This document shows positions 36,133 through 44,851 of a DNA stretch of 64,000 nucleotides, piece by piece. Under the pieces are notes generated by a model. That model searched no databases and was not told the origin of the DNA. It was given only the letters and a program-made list of their open reading frames with translations. Every line of letters begins with the position of its first letter. Within the stretch, counting starts at the first letter, position 1. Both the position numbers and the translations under genes were made by a program. Source of the stretch: Celeribacter ethanolicus. GTDB taxonomy: Bacteria; Pseudomonadota; Alphaproteobacteria; Rhodobacterales; Rhodobacteraceae. The stretch is from contig NZ_LRUC01000010.1 in assembly GCF_001550095.1 (NCBI RefSeq), positions 186,001 through 250,000 of the forward strand. The letters run 5' to 3'.

Positions 36133-36303
36133 GACGATTTCCCCAGGGCGCAACTCAGGCGCAACACGTTCAGGCATGGCAGGTTCAGCGGCATTTATAG
36201 GCCGCGTGCGACCATTTGGATAGGCGAAATCCGGGGCTTGCGGCTGGACAGCGCGGCTCTACGACGTAAATGATCGAGTAAGGGGGATGTGTTAGAAAAC
36301 GTG

Positions 36304-36672
36304 ATGACGGACCGGATGTCGAAATATCTCCACCTCGCCCTCGGATGGCTCTGCGTGCTCCTGGGCGCCATCGGTGCAGTGCTGCCGGTCATGCCGACGA
36401 CCGGCTTTCTCATCCTTGCCGCGTTCTTTTTCACCAAGGGCTCGCCACGGCTGCGGCAATGGTTGCTCGATCATGCGCATTTCGGCCCGCCGATCCGTGC
36501 ATGGGAGGAAACCGGTGCGATCCCGCGACGGATCAAATGGGTTTCAATCTCCATGATGATGCTGAGTTTTCTGCCGACAACACTGATGGGCGTGTCCTGG
36601 CCCTGGATCGCGCTGCAGGCGGTGCTGATCGCCCTAGGCGCGCTCTATATTCTGACCCGTCCGGACGCCTGA
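36304..36672 (+). CDS. DUF454 (YbaN-like) membrane protein
   Basis: 122 residues, four membrane segments. The DUF454 marks are ALGWLCVLLGAIGAVLPVMPTTGFLIL, AAFFFTKGSPRLRQWLLDHA and FGPPIRAWEETGAIPRRIKW, the conserved core of YbaN. Function is unknown; some homologues neighbour apt/priA. The start is uncertain: ATG 36304, GTG 36301 and GTG 36289 are in frame, and AAGGGGG lies at 36280-36286. A DMT transporter follows after 38 bases. Confidence 0.87.
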   Translation: MTDRMSKYLHLALGWLCVLLGAIGAVLPVMPTTGFLILAAFFFTKGSPRLRQWLLDHAHFGPPIRAWEETGAIPRRIKWVSISMMMLSFLPTTLMGVSWPWIALQAVLIALGALYILTRPDA

Positions 36673-36710
36673 GCCCTTGCGCCGGGCGCGGATCCCACCG
36701 ACAAGGGCGC

Positions 36711-37646
36711 ATGACACAGCGCCCGACCTCCGCAGAAGACCGCCCCCTGTTCGGCATGATGATGATGCTCGGCTTTTGCGCCGTGGCACCTGTCATCGAC
36801 GTCTTCGCAAAGCTCGCTTCGGCGCATCATGCGGTCGGTCAGATCACCGCCGGGCGGTTCGTTGTGCAAGGCGCGATTCTGCTGCCCATCGCGCTCTGGC
36901 TTGGCCTGCCGCTTGTCATGTCACGACGCGACGCCGCTCTGATCTTCCTGCGCGGGCTGCTCACGCTGGCGGCCACCTTTTCTTTCGTCTGGGCCGTGTC
37001 GATCATGCCTTTGGCCGATGCGCTGGCGATCACCTATATCGAGCCCTTCATCCTGCTGCTGTTCGGCTGGGCCCTGTTCGGCGAAGAGGTTGGCCCGCGA
37101 CGGCTCATCGCTTCGGTCACCGGCTTTGTCGGCGTGCTGATCGTGGTACGCCCGGGGCTTCTGGCCTTTGGCAGCGCAGCGCTCCTGCCGCTGGCGGCCG
37201 GGTTCTTCTTCGCCTGCTACATGCTGGTGACGCGTGCGCTGCGTCATTACGACCCGGTCGCGCTTCAGGCCTCGACCGCCATTGCGGCGCTGATCGTCGC
37301 ATGGCCGCTCCTCGTCATCTTCGACGGGACGGGCGGGCCGCTCGATCCGAGCTGGCCCACGGGGTGGGACTGGCTCTGGCTGGCGGGGGTCGGTGTCGCC
37401 GCGACCATCTCTCACCAGGGGCTAACGCTCGCCCTTCGCCATGCGCCTTCGGCCACGGTCGCGCCTCTGGGTTATCTGGAGCTTGTGTTCTCGACGCTGG
37501 CAGGGCTTCTCGTCTTTGGCGACTTCCCTGCCCCCGTGGTCTGGCTCGGCATTGCGATCATCGTCGCCTCGGGGCTCTACATCATCCACCGCGAGCGAGT
37601 GAACCGGCGCAAACCTGCGATCCCCGCCGACCCCAACGCGGTTTAA
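36711..37646 (+). CDS. EamA/DMT superfamily transporter
   Basis: 311 residues, ten membrane segments. First EamA repeat has AKLASAHHAVGQITAGRFVV and ADALAITYIEPFILLLFGW followed by FGEEVGPRR. The second ends in VAPLGYLELVFSTLAGLLVFGD. Export of a small metabolite is expected; identity unknown. The ATG follows AAGGGCGC. The stop codon overlaps that of thiN on the other strand (shared TTAA at 37643-37646), so the two are tightly convergent. Confidence 0.88.
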   Translation: MTQRPTSAEDRPLFGMMMMLGFCAVAPVIDVFAKLASAHHAVGQITAGRFVVQGAILLPIALWLGLPLVMSRRDAALIFLRGLLTLAATFSFVWAVSIMPLADALAITYIEPFILLLFGWALFGEEVGPRRLIASVTGFVGVLIVVRPGLLAFGSAALLPLAAGFFFACYMLVTRALRHYDPVALQASTAIAALIVAWPLLVIFDGTGGPLDPSWPTGWDWLWLAGVGVAATISHQGLTLALRHAPSATVAPLGYLELVFSTLAGLLVFGDFPAPVVWLGIAIIVASGLYIIHRERVNRRKPAIPADPNAV

Positions 37647-38329
37647 CCCCAGTCAGGCGCCGCCACGAGCCGGGCGATCAGCTCCTGCCCCAACATATCA
37701 CGCGGCAGAATCACCATCATGCCCGGCGCATCGAACCACAGATCCACCTGCCTGCCGTCGGCCCTGTTCGACGTGCCGACCCGCCCGTCGGGAGCAAAAC
37801 CGATCCCCTCGATCGGCCAGCACAACCCGTTGGACCGCCCCGACACGGGCCCCATCGGAAAGAGCGAAACGCGATCTCCGGGCCGGGTCGCCAGACACAA
37901 CGCGGGCGGGGCCATGAAACAGAGGTCGTCCTCGCCGAGAATGATGCAGCGCCGGTCCGGGAACCGCGCCAATGTCGCATAGACCGACAGCTCATGGTCG
38001 ATCCGTGCACCGGTGAAACCGACGCCAAGGATCATCGGCGCGCGCACCCGCATCAGTGCCTTTTCGAAATCCGTGCTGTCCTGTTCGGGAATGTGAAACA
38101 ATCGCTCCGCTGCGATCCGAGCGCGACTCTCCGCTCCCAGACTGTCGAAATCTCCGATCACGCAATCCGGCATATGCCCGAGCGCCAACGCCTTGGACGC
38201 CCCGCCATCGGCGGCAACGAGCTTTGGCGCGAAAGACAGCGCCTCGGTGAGACGATCGGCCCGCACGGCTCCGCCGCCCAGCAAAGTGACGTTTTTTCGA
38301 GTGTTCAGAATGGGTTCAATGGATTTCAT
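37643..38329 (-). CDS. thiN: Thiamine pyrophosphokinase
   Basis: Makes thiamine diphosphate from thiamine and ATP. 228 residues. Marks are KLVAADGGASKALALGHMPD, VIGDFDSLG, PEQDSTDFEKALMR and GFTGARIDHEL, the TPK active-site set, followed by the beta-rich C-terminal domain (LFPMGPVSGRSNGLCWPI). I chose ATG 38329 (MKSIEPIL); GTG 38335, two codons upstream, is 8 bases from AAGAGG and equally plausible. No TPP riboswitch is seen in the 134-base divergent gap. The gene may support salvage of thiamine. Confidence 0.9.
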   Translation of the reverse strand: MKSIEPILNTRKNVTLLGGGAVRADRLTEALSFAPKLVAADGGASKALALGHMPDCVIGDFDSLGAESRARIAAERLFHIPEQDSTDFEKALMRVRAPMILGVGFTGARIDHELSVYATLARFPDRRCIILGEDDLCFMAPPALCLATRPGDRVSLFPMGPVSGRSNGLCWPIEGIGFAPDGRVGTSNRADGRQVDLWFDAPGMMVILPRDMLGQELIARLVAAPDWG

Positions 38330-38463
38330 GACCACTTCGTTAACCTCTTTGCCATATTTTGGACAGGAAAAGATCACGACCATTTCCCGGTTTTGTTCCG
38401 ATTTGCGAACCAATTCATGGTAAACAAGAGACTGCTGAGCAAGTGCAGAAAGTGAGTATTGGC

Positions 38464-40749
38464 ATGGTGAGTGACAGTAAAATTCTGACCGTATCCTACG
38501 GAACTTTCTCCTGTACGCTGGAGGGATTTGACGATCCGTTCAACACGATGCGGTCCATCGCGGAATATTTCCGCGACCTCGCCGCAGACGATCGCTATTT
38601 CGGCGCGGAACCGCCGACCCCCGATCCACAGATGCTGAGCTCCATTGCCGAAAAGGAAATCCAGCGTCGGGTGGAGGCCCGCATGCAGGAAGGCGGTCTG
38701 GTGCTGCGTCAAATGGAGCAGGATCAGCGTGCCCGGCCCATGGCTGCCCCCGTGACGGATACGTCGCAGCCCGCTGCCGCACCGGTCATCGCAGAAGCCC
38801 CCGCGCCTGAGACGAAACAACCGAGCGTTCCGGCCCGCGACACCGTTTCCGAACCTGCGCCAGTCGAGACGTCCAAGCCGCAACCGGCGAGCTCCAAGGC
38901 AGCTCTGGCCGGAACTCTGGCCGGAAGCTCGATTGCCGACAAGCTCGAACGCATCCGTGCGGCCGTGGCGCAACGCAATCAGGCCGATTTCGCCGAGGAT
39001 CAGAATGCCGCGATGAATTTTGCCGGGACCGCCCTGCATGAGCGTTTCGAGGAAGAACTCGTCGAAGAGACCGAAGCGGCGCGGGACGACGTCCCCGTGG
39101 CAGAGGCGACGCCGGTTTCCGAAATCGTACCGGAGATCGAAGAAAGCGCAGCGGAAGACGAAGTCGTGACACCGGAGGCCGAAGCGGCCACCGAGGACGT
39201 GGTCGAGGCAGGGAACGATCTGGCCGAAGTCACGCTCGCAGATGCCCCCCCCTCCGACGCCCCCGAAGAGGCCGACGCCGGGAAACCCTCGCGCATCGCC
39301 GCACCGTTTCAGGAAGCCGCCGCAATCATCGCGGAAATGAACGGCGACATTGCCGACAGCGCAGAGAACGAGGCCCTTGAAGAGAGCACGGACGCCATCG
39401 CGGACGCGATCACAGGCATCGAAACTGCGAGCGAAACCGGGGAAGAGCCCTACGAAGACACCCCGGCGATCGAAGAGATGGCTACGGACCTGTCCCCGGA
39501 AACGGACGAAGACGTCACGCTCGGCAATGTGCTCTCCTCTCTGCAAGTCTCGGAGGAGGCAGCGGAAGAGGCAGGCGAAATCGCCGATGAGATCGCCAAC
39601 GCGGCGGACAACGATGCCGAACGGCACGAGATGGACCCCAATCTCGCCGCCGACATCGCCGAAGCCACGCGTCCGGTCGAGACCGCCGAGGACGAGGCCG
39701 GCCCCGCCATCAACGAACCGCTCCAGCGTGTTCGCGCTCGTGTGGTGAAGATGCGCCGCGCCGATTTCGAGGCGAAAACCGCAGAGGAAGAGCCGGTTGC
39801 GAATGAAGAACCGGTTGAAGAGGCCGCTTCCAACGAGGCACCCGAAGCGCTGACCGAAACCCTGCGCCGTGAGCTTGGTTCCTCGTCTCTCGATGCCGAA
39901 GACGAAGACGAGCTGATGCGCGAGCTGGCCGAGGTTGCCATCGCCGCCGAGGTCGAGGAAGACGGCGAGATCGAGAAAGACATCGAAGACGAGGCCCCCG
40001 CCGCGCTCTTCGCCGAGGGGGACGAGACCGAGGACGACAGCGACACGCGCAATGTCTTCGACACCTCCGATGCCTCGATGTCGCGCCTGATGGATGAGGC
40101 CGACCGCGAGATGGCCAAGGGCGAAAACACCCGCCGCCGCAACGCGATCCAGCATCTGAAAGCCGCCGTGACCGCGATCCGCGCCGAGAAAAGCGAAAAA
40201 GGCGATGTCGCCGAGGAAGACGAAGCCGAGGTCTACAAGGAAGATCTCGCCCGCGTCGTGCGCCCCCGCCGTCCCGAGGGTGCCGGTCAGACGCGTCGGC
40301 AACTGCCGCCGCTGATGCTGGTGTCCGAACAACGCATCGACACGCCGAAAGACCTGCCGAATGGTGCCAACATCACCCCGGTACGCCCGCGCCGCGTGTC
40401 CCGCGCGGCTCTGGCGGTGCAGGAAACCGAAGCGCTCGACACGGTCGAAGAGATCAGCACAACCGCGCCCGACACCGGCGTCACCTTCGCCGACTTTGCC
40501 GAAGCCCAAGGGGCCGAGAGCCTTACCGATATTCTCGAAGCCGCCGCAGCGTTTTCGAGTTTCGTCCAGGGCCGCGAAACGGTGACCCGGCCGCAGATCA
40601 TGCATCTGGCGAAAGCGGCGATGCCGGAGGATGTGCCGGTCGAGGAACGTCTGCGCTCCTTCGGGCAGCTTTTGCGTCAGGGCAAGATCCGCAAGCAAAG
40701 CCGGGGCCAGTTCACAGTGGCAGACACGACGCGGTTCAAGCCGCAATAA
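38464..40749 (+). CDS. Large acidic protein with conserved ends, function unknown
   Basis: 761 residues. Residues 1-85 form a compact-looking domain (ILTVSYGTFSCTLEGFDDPF, then MRSIAEYFRDLAADDRYFG). Residues of about 90-610 are dominated by Glu, Ala, Asp and Val with Pro, an intrinsically disordered or loosely helical acidic region. It holds a few islands such as SIADKLERIRAAVAQRNQADF and RVRARVVKMRRADFEAKT. From about 670 a folded C-terminal domain appears (GVTFADFAEAQGAESLTDIL, then EERLRSFGQLLRQGKIRK), which resembles a winged-helix. There is no signal peptide or membrane segment. I do not recognise a named family. A strong terminator follows. Confidence 0.85.
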   Translation: MVSDSKILTVSYGTFSCTLEGFDDPFNTMRSIAEYFRDLAADDRYFGAEPPTPDPQMLSSIAEKEIQRRVEARMQEGGLVLRQMEQDQRARPMAAPVTDTSQPAAAPVIAEAPAPETKQPSVPARDTVSEPAPVETSKPQPASSKAALAGTLAGSSIADKLERIRAAVAQRNQADFAEDQNAAMNFAGTALHERFEEELVEETEAARDDVPVAEATPVSEIVPEIEESAAEDEVVTPEAEAATEDVVEAGNDLAEVTLADAPPSDAPEEADAGKPSRIAAPFQEAAAIIAEMNGDIADSAENEALEESTDAIADAITGIETASETGEEPYEDTPAIEEMATDLSPETDEDVTLGNVLSSLQVSEEAAEEAGEIADEIANAADNDAERHEMDPNLAADIAEATRPVETAEDEAGPAINEPLQRVRARVVKMRRADFEAKTAEEEPVANEEPVEEAASNEAPEALTETLRRELGSSSLDAEDEDELMRELAEVAIAAEVEEDGEIEKDIEDEAPAALFAEGDETEDDSDTRNVFDTSDASMSRLMDEADREMAKGENTRRRNAIQHLKAAVTAIRAEKSEKGDVAEEDEAEVYKEDLARVVRPRRPEGAGQTRRQLPPLMLVSEQRIDTPKDLPNGANITPVRPRRVSRAALAVQETEALDTVEEISTTAPDTGVTFADFAEAQGAESLTDILEAAAAFSSFVQGRETVTRPQIMHLAKAAMPEDVPVEERLRSFGQLLRQGKIRKQSRGQFTVADTTRFKPQ

Positions 40750-40766
40750 AACCGTTTAAAGACAAT

Positions 40767-40798
40767 GAAAAAGGCCGCCCCGAGAGGCGGCCTTTTTT
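40767..40798 (+). terminator. Rho-independent terminator
   Basis: AAAAAGGCCGCC/GGCGGCCTTTTTT around a CCGAGA loop, directly after the acidic protein gene. It abuts the stop codon of the convergent DUF2842 gene and may also act on it. Confidence 0.9.
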
Positions 40799-41030
40799 AT
40801 ACGTTACGGTCGTCGGAGGCATCCGGGTCGGGTTGACCGATGCCCTTGAACACCGCCTTGAGCGGAAAGGCCCAAAGCACGCCGAGCCCGACATAGACCG
40901 CCAGTTCCATCCAAAGCCCCGGCCGGTCGATCCAGTTCATGAGGGTCACGGCCATCACGATATAGAGCGGCAGGCCGAGCACCAGCACCAGAAGCGCCAG
41001 ACGCCTGCGTGCCTTGTAGGACAGCGCCAT
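40797..41030 (-). CDS. DUF2842 small membrane protein
   Basis: 77 residues with two membrane helices (LALLVLVLGLPLYIVMAVTL and MELAVYVGLGVLWAFPLKAV), a basic N-terminus (SYKARRR) and an acidic tail (DPDASDDRNV). This matches DUF2842 of alphaproteobacteria. It follows purA after 13 bases on the same strand and is probably in its transcript. Function unknown. Confidence 0.85.
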   Translation of the reverse strand: MALSYKARRRLALLVLVLGLPLYIVMAVTLMNWIDRPGLWMELAVYVGLGVLWAFPLKAVFKGIGQPDPDASDDRNV

Positions 41031-41043
41031 CAGACCACGCCCC

Positions 41044-42339
41044 TCAGTCGGCGAACGGGTCGGTGACGAGGATGGTGTCGTCGCGCTCGGGCGAGGTGGA
41101 CAGAAGCGCCACCGGGCAGTCGATCAGTTCTTCGACGCGCTTGACGTATTTGACGGCGTTGGCAGGAAGATCGTTCCAGCTCCGCGCGCCTTCGGTCGAC
41201 TCGGACCAGCCGGGCATTTCCTCGTACACGGGCGTGCAGCGGGCCTGATCTTCGGCGGCGAACGGCAGGTAATCCAGCACTTCGCCATCGAGTTCGTAGC
41301 CGACGCAGATTTTCAGCGTCTCGAAGCCGTCCAAAACGTCGAGCTTGGTAAAGGCGATGCCGGTCACGCCGGAGGTGGCGCAGGTCTGGCGCACGAGGGC
41401 GGCGTCAAACCAGCCACAGCGGCGTTTGCGGCCCGTCACCGTGCCGAACTCATGACCGCGCGTGCCGAGACGGTTGCCGTCCTCGTCGAGAAGCTCGGTC
41501 GGGAACGGGCCTTCCCCCACGCGCGTGGTGTAAGCCTTCACGATGCCGAGCACATAGTCGATGGAGGTCGGGCCGATGCCGACGCCGGTGGCCGCCTGAC
41601 CGGCGATCACGTTCGAGGAGGTCACGAACGGATAGGTGCCGAAGTCGATGTCCAGAAGCGCGCCTTGGGCGCCTTCGAACAGGATGCGCTTGCCGGCTTT
41701 GCGTTGCTCGTTCAGCACCTTCCAGACCGGACCGGCATAGGGCAGGATTTCCTTGGCGATCGCTTTGAGATCATTGAGCAAACGCTCACGGTCCACCGGC
41801 TCGATGCCAAGCCCCTTGCGCAGCGGATCGTGGTGCTGAAGGGCGCGGTCGACGCGCGCTTCGAGCGTGGCTTCGTCGGCGAGATCGGCGACGCGGATGG
41901 AGCGACGGCCCACTTTATCCTCGTAAGCCGGGCCGATGCCACGACCGGTGGTGCCGATCTTGGTGCCTTTGGAAGCGGCCTCTTCGCGGGCGCGGTCCAG
42001 CTCGCCGTGGATCGGCAGGATGAGCGGGGTGTTCTCCGCGATCATCAGAGTTTCCGGCGAAATATCAACGCCTTGCTCACGAATTTTGGCGATCTCGTTG
42101 ACGAGGTGCCACGGGTCGAGCACGACCCCGTTGCCGATCACCGACAGCTTACCGCCGCGCACAACGCCCGAGGGCAGCGCGTTCAGCTTGTAAACCTGGT
42201 TGTTGATGACAAGCGTGTGGCCAGCGTTGTGACCGCCCTGAAACCGCGCGATGATGTCCGCGCGCTCCGAGAGCCAGTCCACGATCTTGCCTTTCCCCTC
42301 GTCACCCCACTGGGCGCCGACAACGACGACATTAGCCAT
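41044..42339 (-). CDS. purA: Adenylosuccinate synthetase
   Basis: GTP-dependent ligation of IMP and aspartate, first committed step to AMP. 431 residues. The P-loop-like [19 protein letters not shown] with catalytic Asp, the catalytic His in [32 protein letters not shown], the switch [23 protein letters not shown] and [19 protein letters not shown] are all intact. The ATG at 42339 follows AAGGAC; upstream open sequence to 42579 belongs to the divergent ada region. Intergenic 42340-42547 holds the divergent promoters, with no clear boxes. Confidence 0.96.
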   Translation of the reverse strand: MANVVVVGAQWGDEGKGKIVDWLSERADIIARFQGGHNAGHTLVINNQVYKLNALPSGVVRGGKLSVIGNGVVLDPWHLVNEIAKIREQGVDISPETLMIAENTPLILPIHGELDRAREEAASKGTKIGTTGRGIGPAYEDKVGRRSIRVADLADEATLEARVDRALQHHDPLRKGLGIEPVDRERLLNDLKAIAKEILPYAGPVWKVLNEQRKAGKRILFEGAQGALLDIDFGTYPFVTSSNVIAGQAATGVGIGPTSIDYVLGIVKAYTTRVGEGPFPTELLDEDGNRLGTRGHEFGTVTGRKRRCGWFDAALVRQTCATSGVTGIAFTKLDVLDGFETLKICVGYELDGEVLDYLPFAAEDQARCTPVYEEMPGWSESTEGARSWNDLPANAVKYVKRVEELIDCPVALLSTSPERDDTILVTDPFAD

Positions 42340-42547
42340 AATGAGTCCTTTGGATTGGATGAAGCCCGGAGCTGTATAGCGATCCGTGTCGGGCGATGAA
42401 ACCGAAAACTGCGCTGTTTGGACCGGTCGGCAAAGCGTCGGATTTGCGTCGGACTTTTGTCGGCCCCCGACACGCACCGCACGAGAGCGAAAATCGACGC
42501 CGCTTTCCCGGCGGACAGGCGCGCGCATTGCCGCTACACTTTCCCGC

Positions 42548-43633
42548 ATGACACTTTTCGATCTTCCCGACGCCGACACGCTCTATCAAGCGCTCCTCGC
42601 CCGCGACCCGTCTTACGAGGGCCGCGCCTGGGTGGGTGTGACCTCGACCGGCGTGTTCTGCCGCTTCACCTGCCCCGCGCGCAAACCGAAGCCCGAGAAC
42701 TGCCGCTGGTTCGACAGCCTCGGGGCCTGCATCGAGGCGGGGTTCCGGCCCTGCAAACGCTGCCAGCCCCTGAAGGCCGCGACGGATGCGGAGCCGGTGA
42801 TCGAGGAGTTGCTCACCGCGCTCGGGGAACGCCCGGAGCATCGCTGGTGCGAGGCGGACGTAACCGCGATGGGATACGACCGGGGCACGGTGCGCCGGGC
42901 GTTCAAACGGCATTTCGGGATGAGCTTTCTGGAGCTTGCTCGGCTGGAACGGCTCCGGCGGGGGTTTGAAGTAATGAGCGAGGGCGGTACGGTGTTGGAA
43001 GCCGGGCTTGAGGCGGGGTTCTCGTCGGCCTCGGCATTCCGGGCGCGGGTGGGCGCACTTTTGGGGATGGCCCCCGGTACGCTGAGTGCCGATCCGCTGT
43101 TGAGCATCGACTGGATCGACACGCCACTGGGGCCGATGATCGCGGTGGCGGATGACCGCCGCCTGCATCTTCTGGAATTCATGGACCGCAAGGCGCTGCC
43201 GACCGAGCTGCGGAAACTCGCGGAGGCGGCAAAGGGACGGCTTGGGTTCGGGCGGACGGCGATCCATGACCAGACGGCGCGGGAATTGACGGCGTATTTC
43301 GACGGCAAGAGGACCGTGTTCACCGTCCCGCTGGCCTATCACGGCAGCGGGTTTTATGGACAGGTCTGGGACGCATTGCGCGAGATTCCGGCGGGCGAAA
43401 CCCGCAGCTATGGCGCGCTTGCGGACGAGATAGGACGGCCCACGGCGAGCCGGGCCGTGGCGCGGGCCAACGGGGCGAACCAAATCGCGATTCTCATTCC
43501 CTGCCATCGGGTGATCGGCACGGACGGATCGCTGACCGGCTATGGCGGCGGATTGTGGCGCAAGCAGCGGCTTTTGGAGATCGAGACGGATTATGCCCGC
43601 GCGGCGAGAACAGAGAGCGTATCCCAGCCATAA
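42548..43633 (+). CDS. ada: Bifunctional Ada-type methylation repair protein/regulator
   Basis: 361 residues. An N-terminal Ada zinc domain has the methyl-acceptor Cys set ([19 protein letters not shown], then RPCKRCQPL) that takes methyl groups from phosphotriesters. An AraC-type helix-turn-helix follows ([20 protein letters not shown]). The C-terminus is O6-methylguanine-DNA methyltransferase, with active site [20 protein letters not shown]. It is the classic adaptive-response activator and repair enzyme. ATG 42548 was chosen; the RBS is weak. Its last 43 bases overlap the convergent GNAT gene. Confidence 0.93.
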   Translation: MTLFDLPDADTLYQALLARDPSYEGRAWVGVTSTGVFCRFTCPARKPKPENCRWFDSLGACIEAGFRPCKRCQPLKAATDAEPVIEELLTALGERPEHRWCEADVTAMGYDRGTVRRAFKRHFGMSFLELARLERLRRGFEVMSEGGTVLEAGLEAGFSSASAFRARVGALLGMAPGTLSADPLLSIDWIDTPLGPMIAVADDRRLHLLEFMDRKALPTELRKLAEAAKGRLGFGRTAIHDQTARELTAYFDGKRTVFTVPLAYHGSGFYGQVWDALREIPAGETRSYGALADEIGRPTASRAVARANGANQIAILIPCHRVIGTDGSLTGYGGGLWRKQRLLEIETDYARAARTESVSQP

Positions 43634-44136
43634 GCGACCTCGTCGATCCCAGCTTCGGGGCGCGAGTCGATCCGCTCGGCGACCTGTTTCCCGCCCAAAG
43701 CCTCGTAGAATGCGCGCGCCGGCATGTTCTCCGTCAACACCCAAAGGGCGGCGGCCTCATGCCCCATGGCTCGAAGCGCCTGAGCGCCCCTGGCCATCAA
43801 CGCAGAGCCGAGGCCTTGGCGCGGGGAGGCGACGTAAATCGCCGAAAATTCACCGGCGAAATCGTTGACGAGATCGGCGTTGCGCTGATCGCCACAGGAG
43901 AGAAAGCCCGCGACAGTATCGTTTTGCACCGCAACAAAAACCGCCCCTCGCCCCGAAGCTTCATAGCTGTCGATGATTTTCACCCAGCCTTTTTCCCGAT
44001 CCGGCACTGTCATCCGGTCAATGAGTGCATCGGGCAAGAGGTCGCGATAGGCAGAGCGCCAGACGGCGACCTGAACCTCGGCAATCGGCAAAGCGTCCTG
44101 ACGCGTGGCGGGGCGGATGAAAAATGTCTCGGTCAT
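43591..44136 (-). CDS. GNAT family N-acetyltransferase
   Basis: 181 residues. The GNAT fold is seen in FFIRPATRQDALPIAEVQVAVWRSAY at the N-terminus, AVFVAVQNDTVAGFLS (beta 2-4), and the acetyl-CoA motif A IYVASPRQGLGSALMARGAQAL. ENMPARAFYEALGGKQVAER follows. The substrate is unknown. The C-terminal 43 bases lie opposite the end of ada, so the two mRNAs overlap tail to tail. Confidence 0.88.
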   Translation of the reverse strand: MTETFFIRPATRQDALPIAEVQVAVWRSAYRDLLPDALIDRMTVPDREKGWVKIIDSYEASGRGAVFVAVQNDTVAGFLSCGDQRNADLVNDFAGEFSAIYVASPRQGLGSALMARGAQALRAMGHEAAALWVLTENMPARAFYEALGGKQVAERIDSRPEAGIDEVAYGWDTLSVLAARA

Positions 44137-44270
44137 GGGGGCAGAATGCGCAAGCCTGCCGGAAACACAAGTCCCGGCGGTTTTGTCCGGCCCATCGGGC
44201 CAGATCAGGGTTGCGCGAGATCATGAGACCCCTTAAGTAGCCCCATCGTACGACCTCAAAGGCCTGATCC

Positions 44271-44636
44271 ATGGAAAATGTCATTCTCGTCATCCACCTG
44301 ATCCTCGCGCTCTGCCTCATCGGCATTGTGCTCTTGCAGCGATCCGAGGGTGGCGGTCTTGGCATGGGCGGTGGCGGCGACGTCATGACGGGCCGGGCTG
44401 CGGCCACGGCGCTGAGCAAGCTGACCTGGCTGTTCGCCATCGGCTTTATCATCACCTCGGTGACCCTGACGGTTCTGGCGCGCAAGGATGCGGCAGCCAC
44501 CTCCGTGATGGATGGGGTCACCACCGAAGAAACCGTACCGACCGAAGACACCACGCCCCCGGCCCTGCCGTCGGGTGCCGATCTTCTGCCGCCGGCGTCG
44601 ACAGATGCGCCGGTTGCGCCGCCGCGCGCCGACTGA
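44271..44636 (+). CDS. secG: Protein translocase subunit SecG
   Basis: 121 residues. Two membrane helices (VILVIHLILALCLIGIVLLQ and LTWLFAIGFIITSVTLTVLA) flank the conserved RSEGGGLGMGGGGDVMTGRAA loop, diagnostic of SecG. It assists SecYEG export at the inner membrane. The C-terminal tail is Thr/Pro/Ala-rich and longer than in enterics, common in alphaproteobacteria. It lies upstream of pyrG, with a palindrome between. Confidence 0.93.
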   Translation: MENVILVIHLILALCLIGIVLLQRSEGGGLGMGGGGDVMTGRAAATALSKLTWLFAIGFIITSVTLTVLARKDAAATSVMDGVTTEETVPTEDTTPPALPSGADLLPPASTDAPVAPPRAD

Positions 44637-44665
44637 TCTTTCCAAAGATTAACAAAACCTTGAGA

Positions 44666-44688
44666 GTTGAGGGGAAATTCCCCTCAAC
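44666..44688. repeat. Perfect palindrome in the secG-pyrG gap
   Basis: Arms of 11 bases, GTTGAGGGGAA and TTCCCCTCAAC, around a single A. It starts 30 bases after the secG stop and has no T-run after it. It could be a weak secG terminator or a protein-binding site for pyrG. The remaining gap to pyrG (44689-44851) shows no gene. Confidence 0.65.
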
Positions 44689-44851
44689 ATGTTGCGGTTT
44701 GGTTGCGCGGGGTGGCCGAATCTGTTATTTCTTAAATCCCGTGAACCACGTTGTTTCGAGCAGGGGCCAACCGGTCGATAAGATCGGATAAATTGGCTTT
44801 TGGAGCGGCGTAAGACAAGAATTCAGACTATCACGGGAGCCTCTCCAGCCC

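Noticed and set aside
33748-36273. An 841-codon open frame opposite gor and rpiA
   Set aside because: Both opposite-strand genes have complete catalytic motifs; the frame has the His/Arg-rich composition of a shadow.
38330-38463. A possible TPP riboswitch in front of thiN
   Set aside because: The gap lacks the CTGAGA and ACCTGATC-type THI-box consensus; kinase genes of salvage type often lack it.
38374-40746. A 790-codon frame opposite the acidic protein gene
   Set aside because: Its Gly/Phe/Leu/Arg-rich sequence is simply the reverse reading of Glu/Ala/Asp codons. The plus-strand frame has a better start, folded ends and a terminator after it.
44700-44790. A tRNA-Leu-like string (GCGGGGTGGCCGAATCTG) after secG, where E. 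coli has leuU
   Set aside because: The anticodon arm, T-loop GTTCRANNC and closing acceptor stem cannot be completed.
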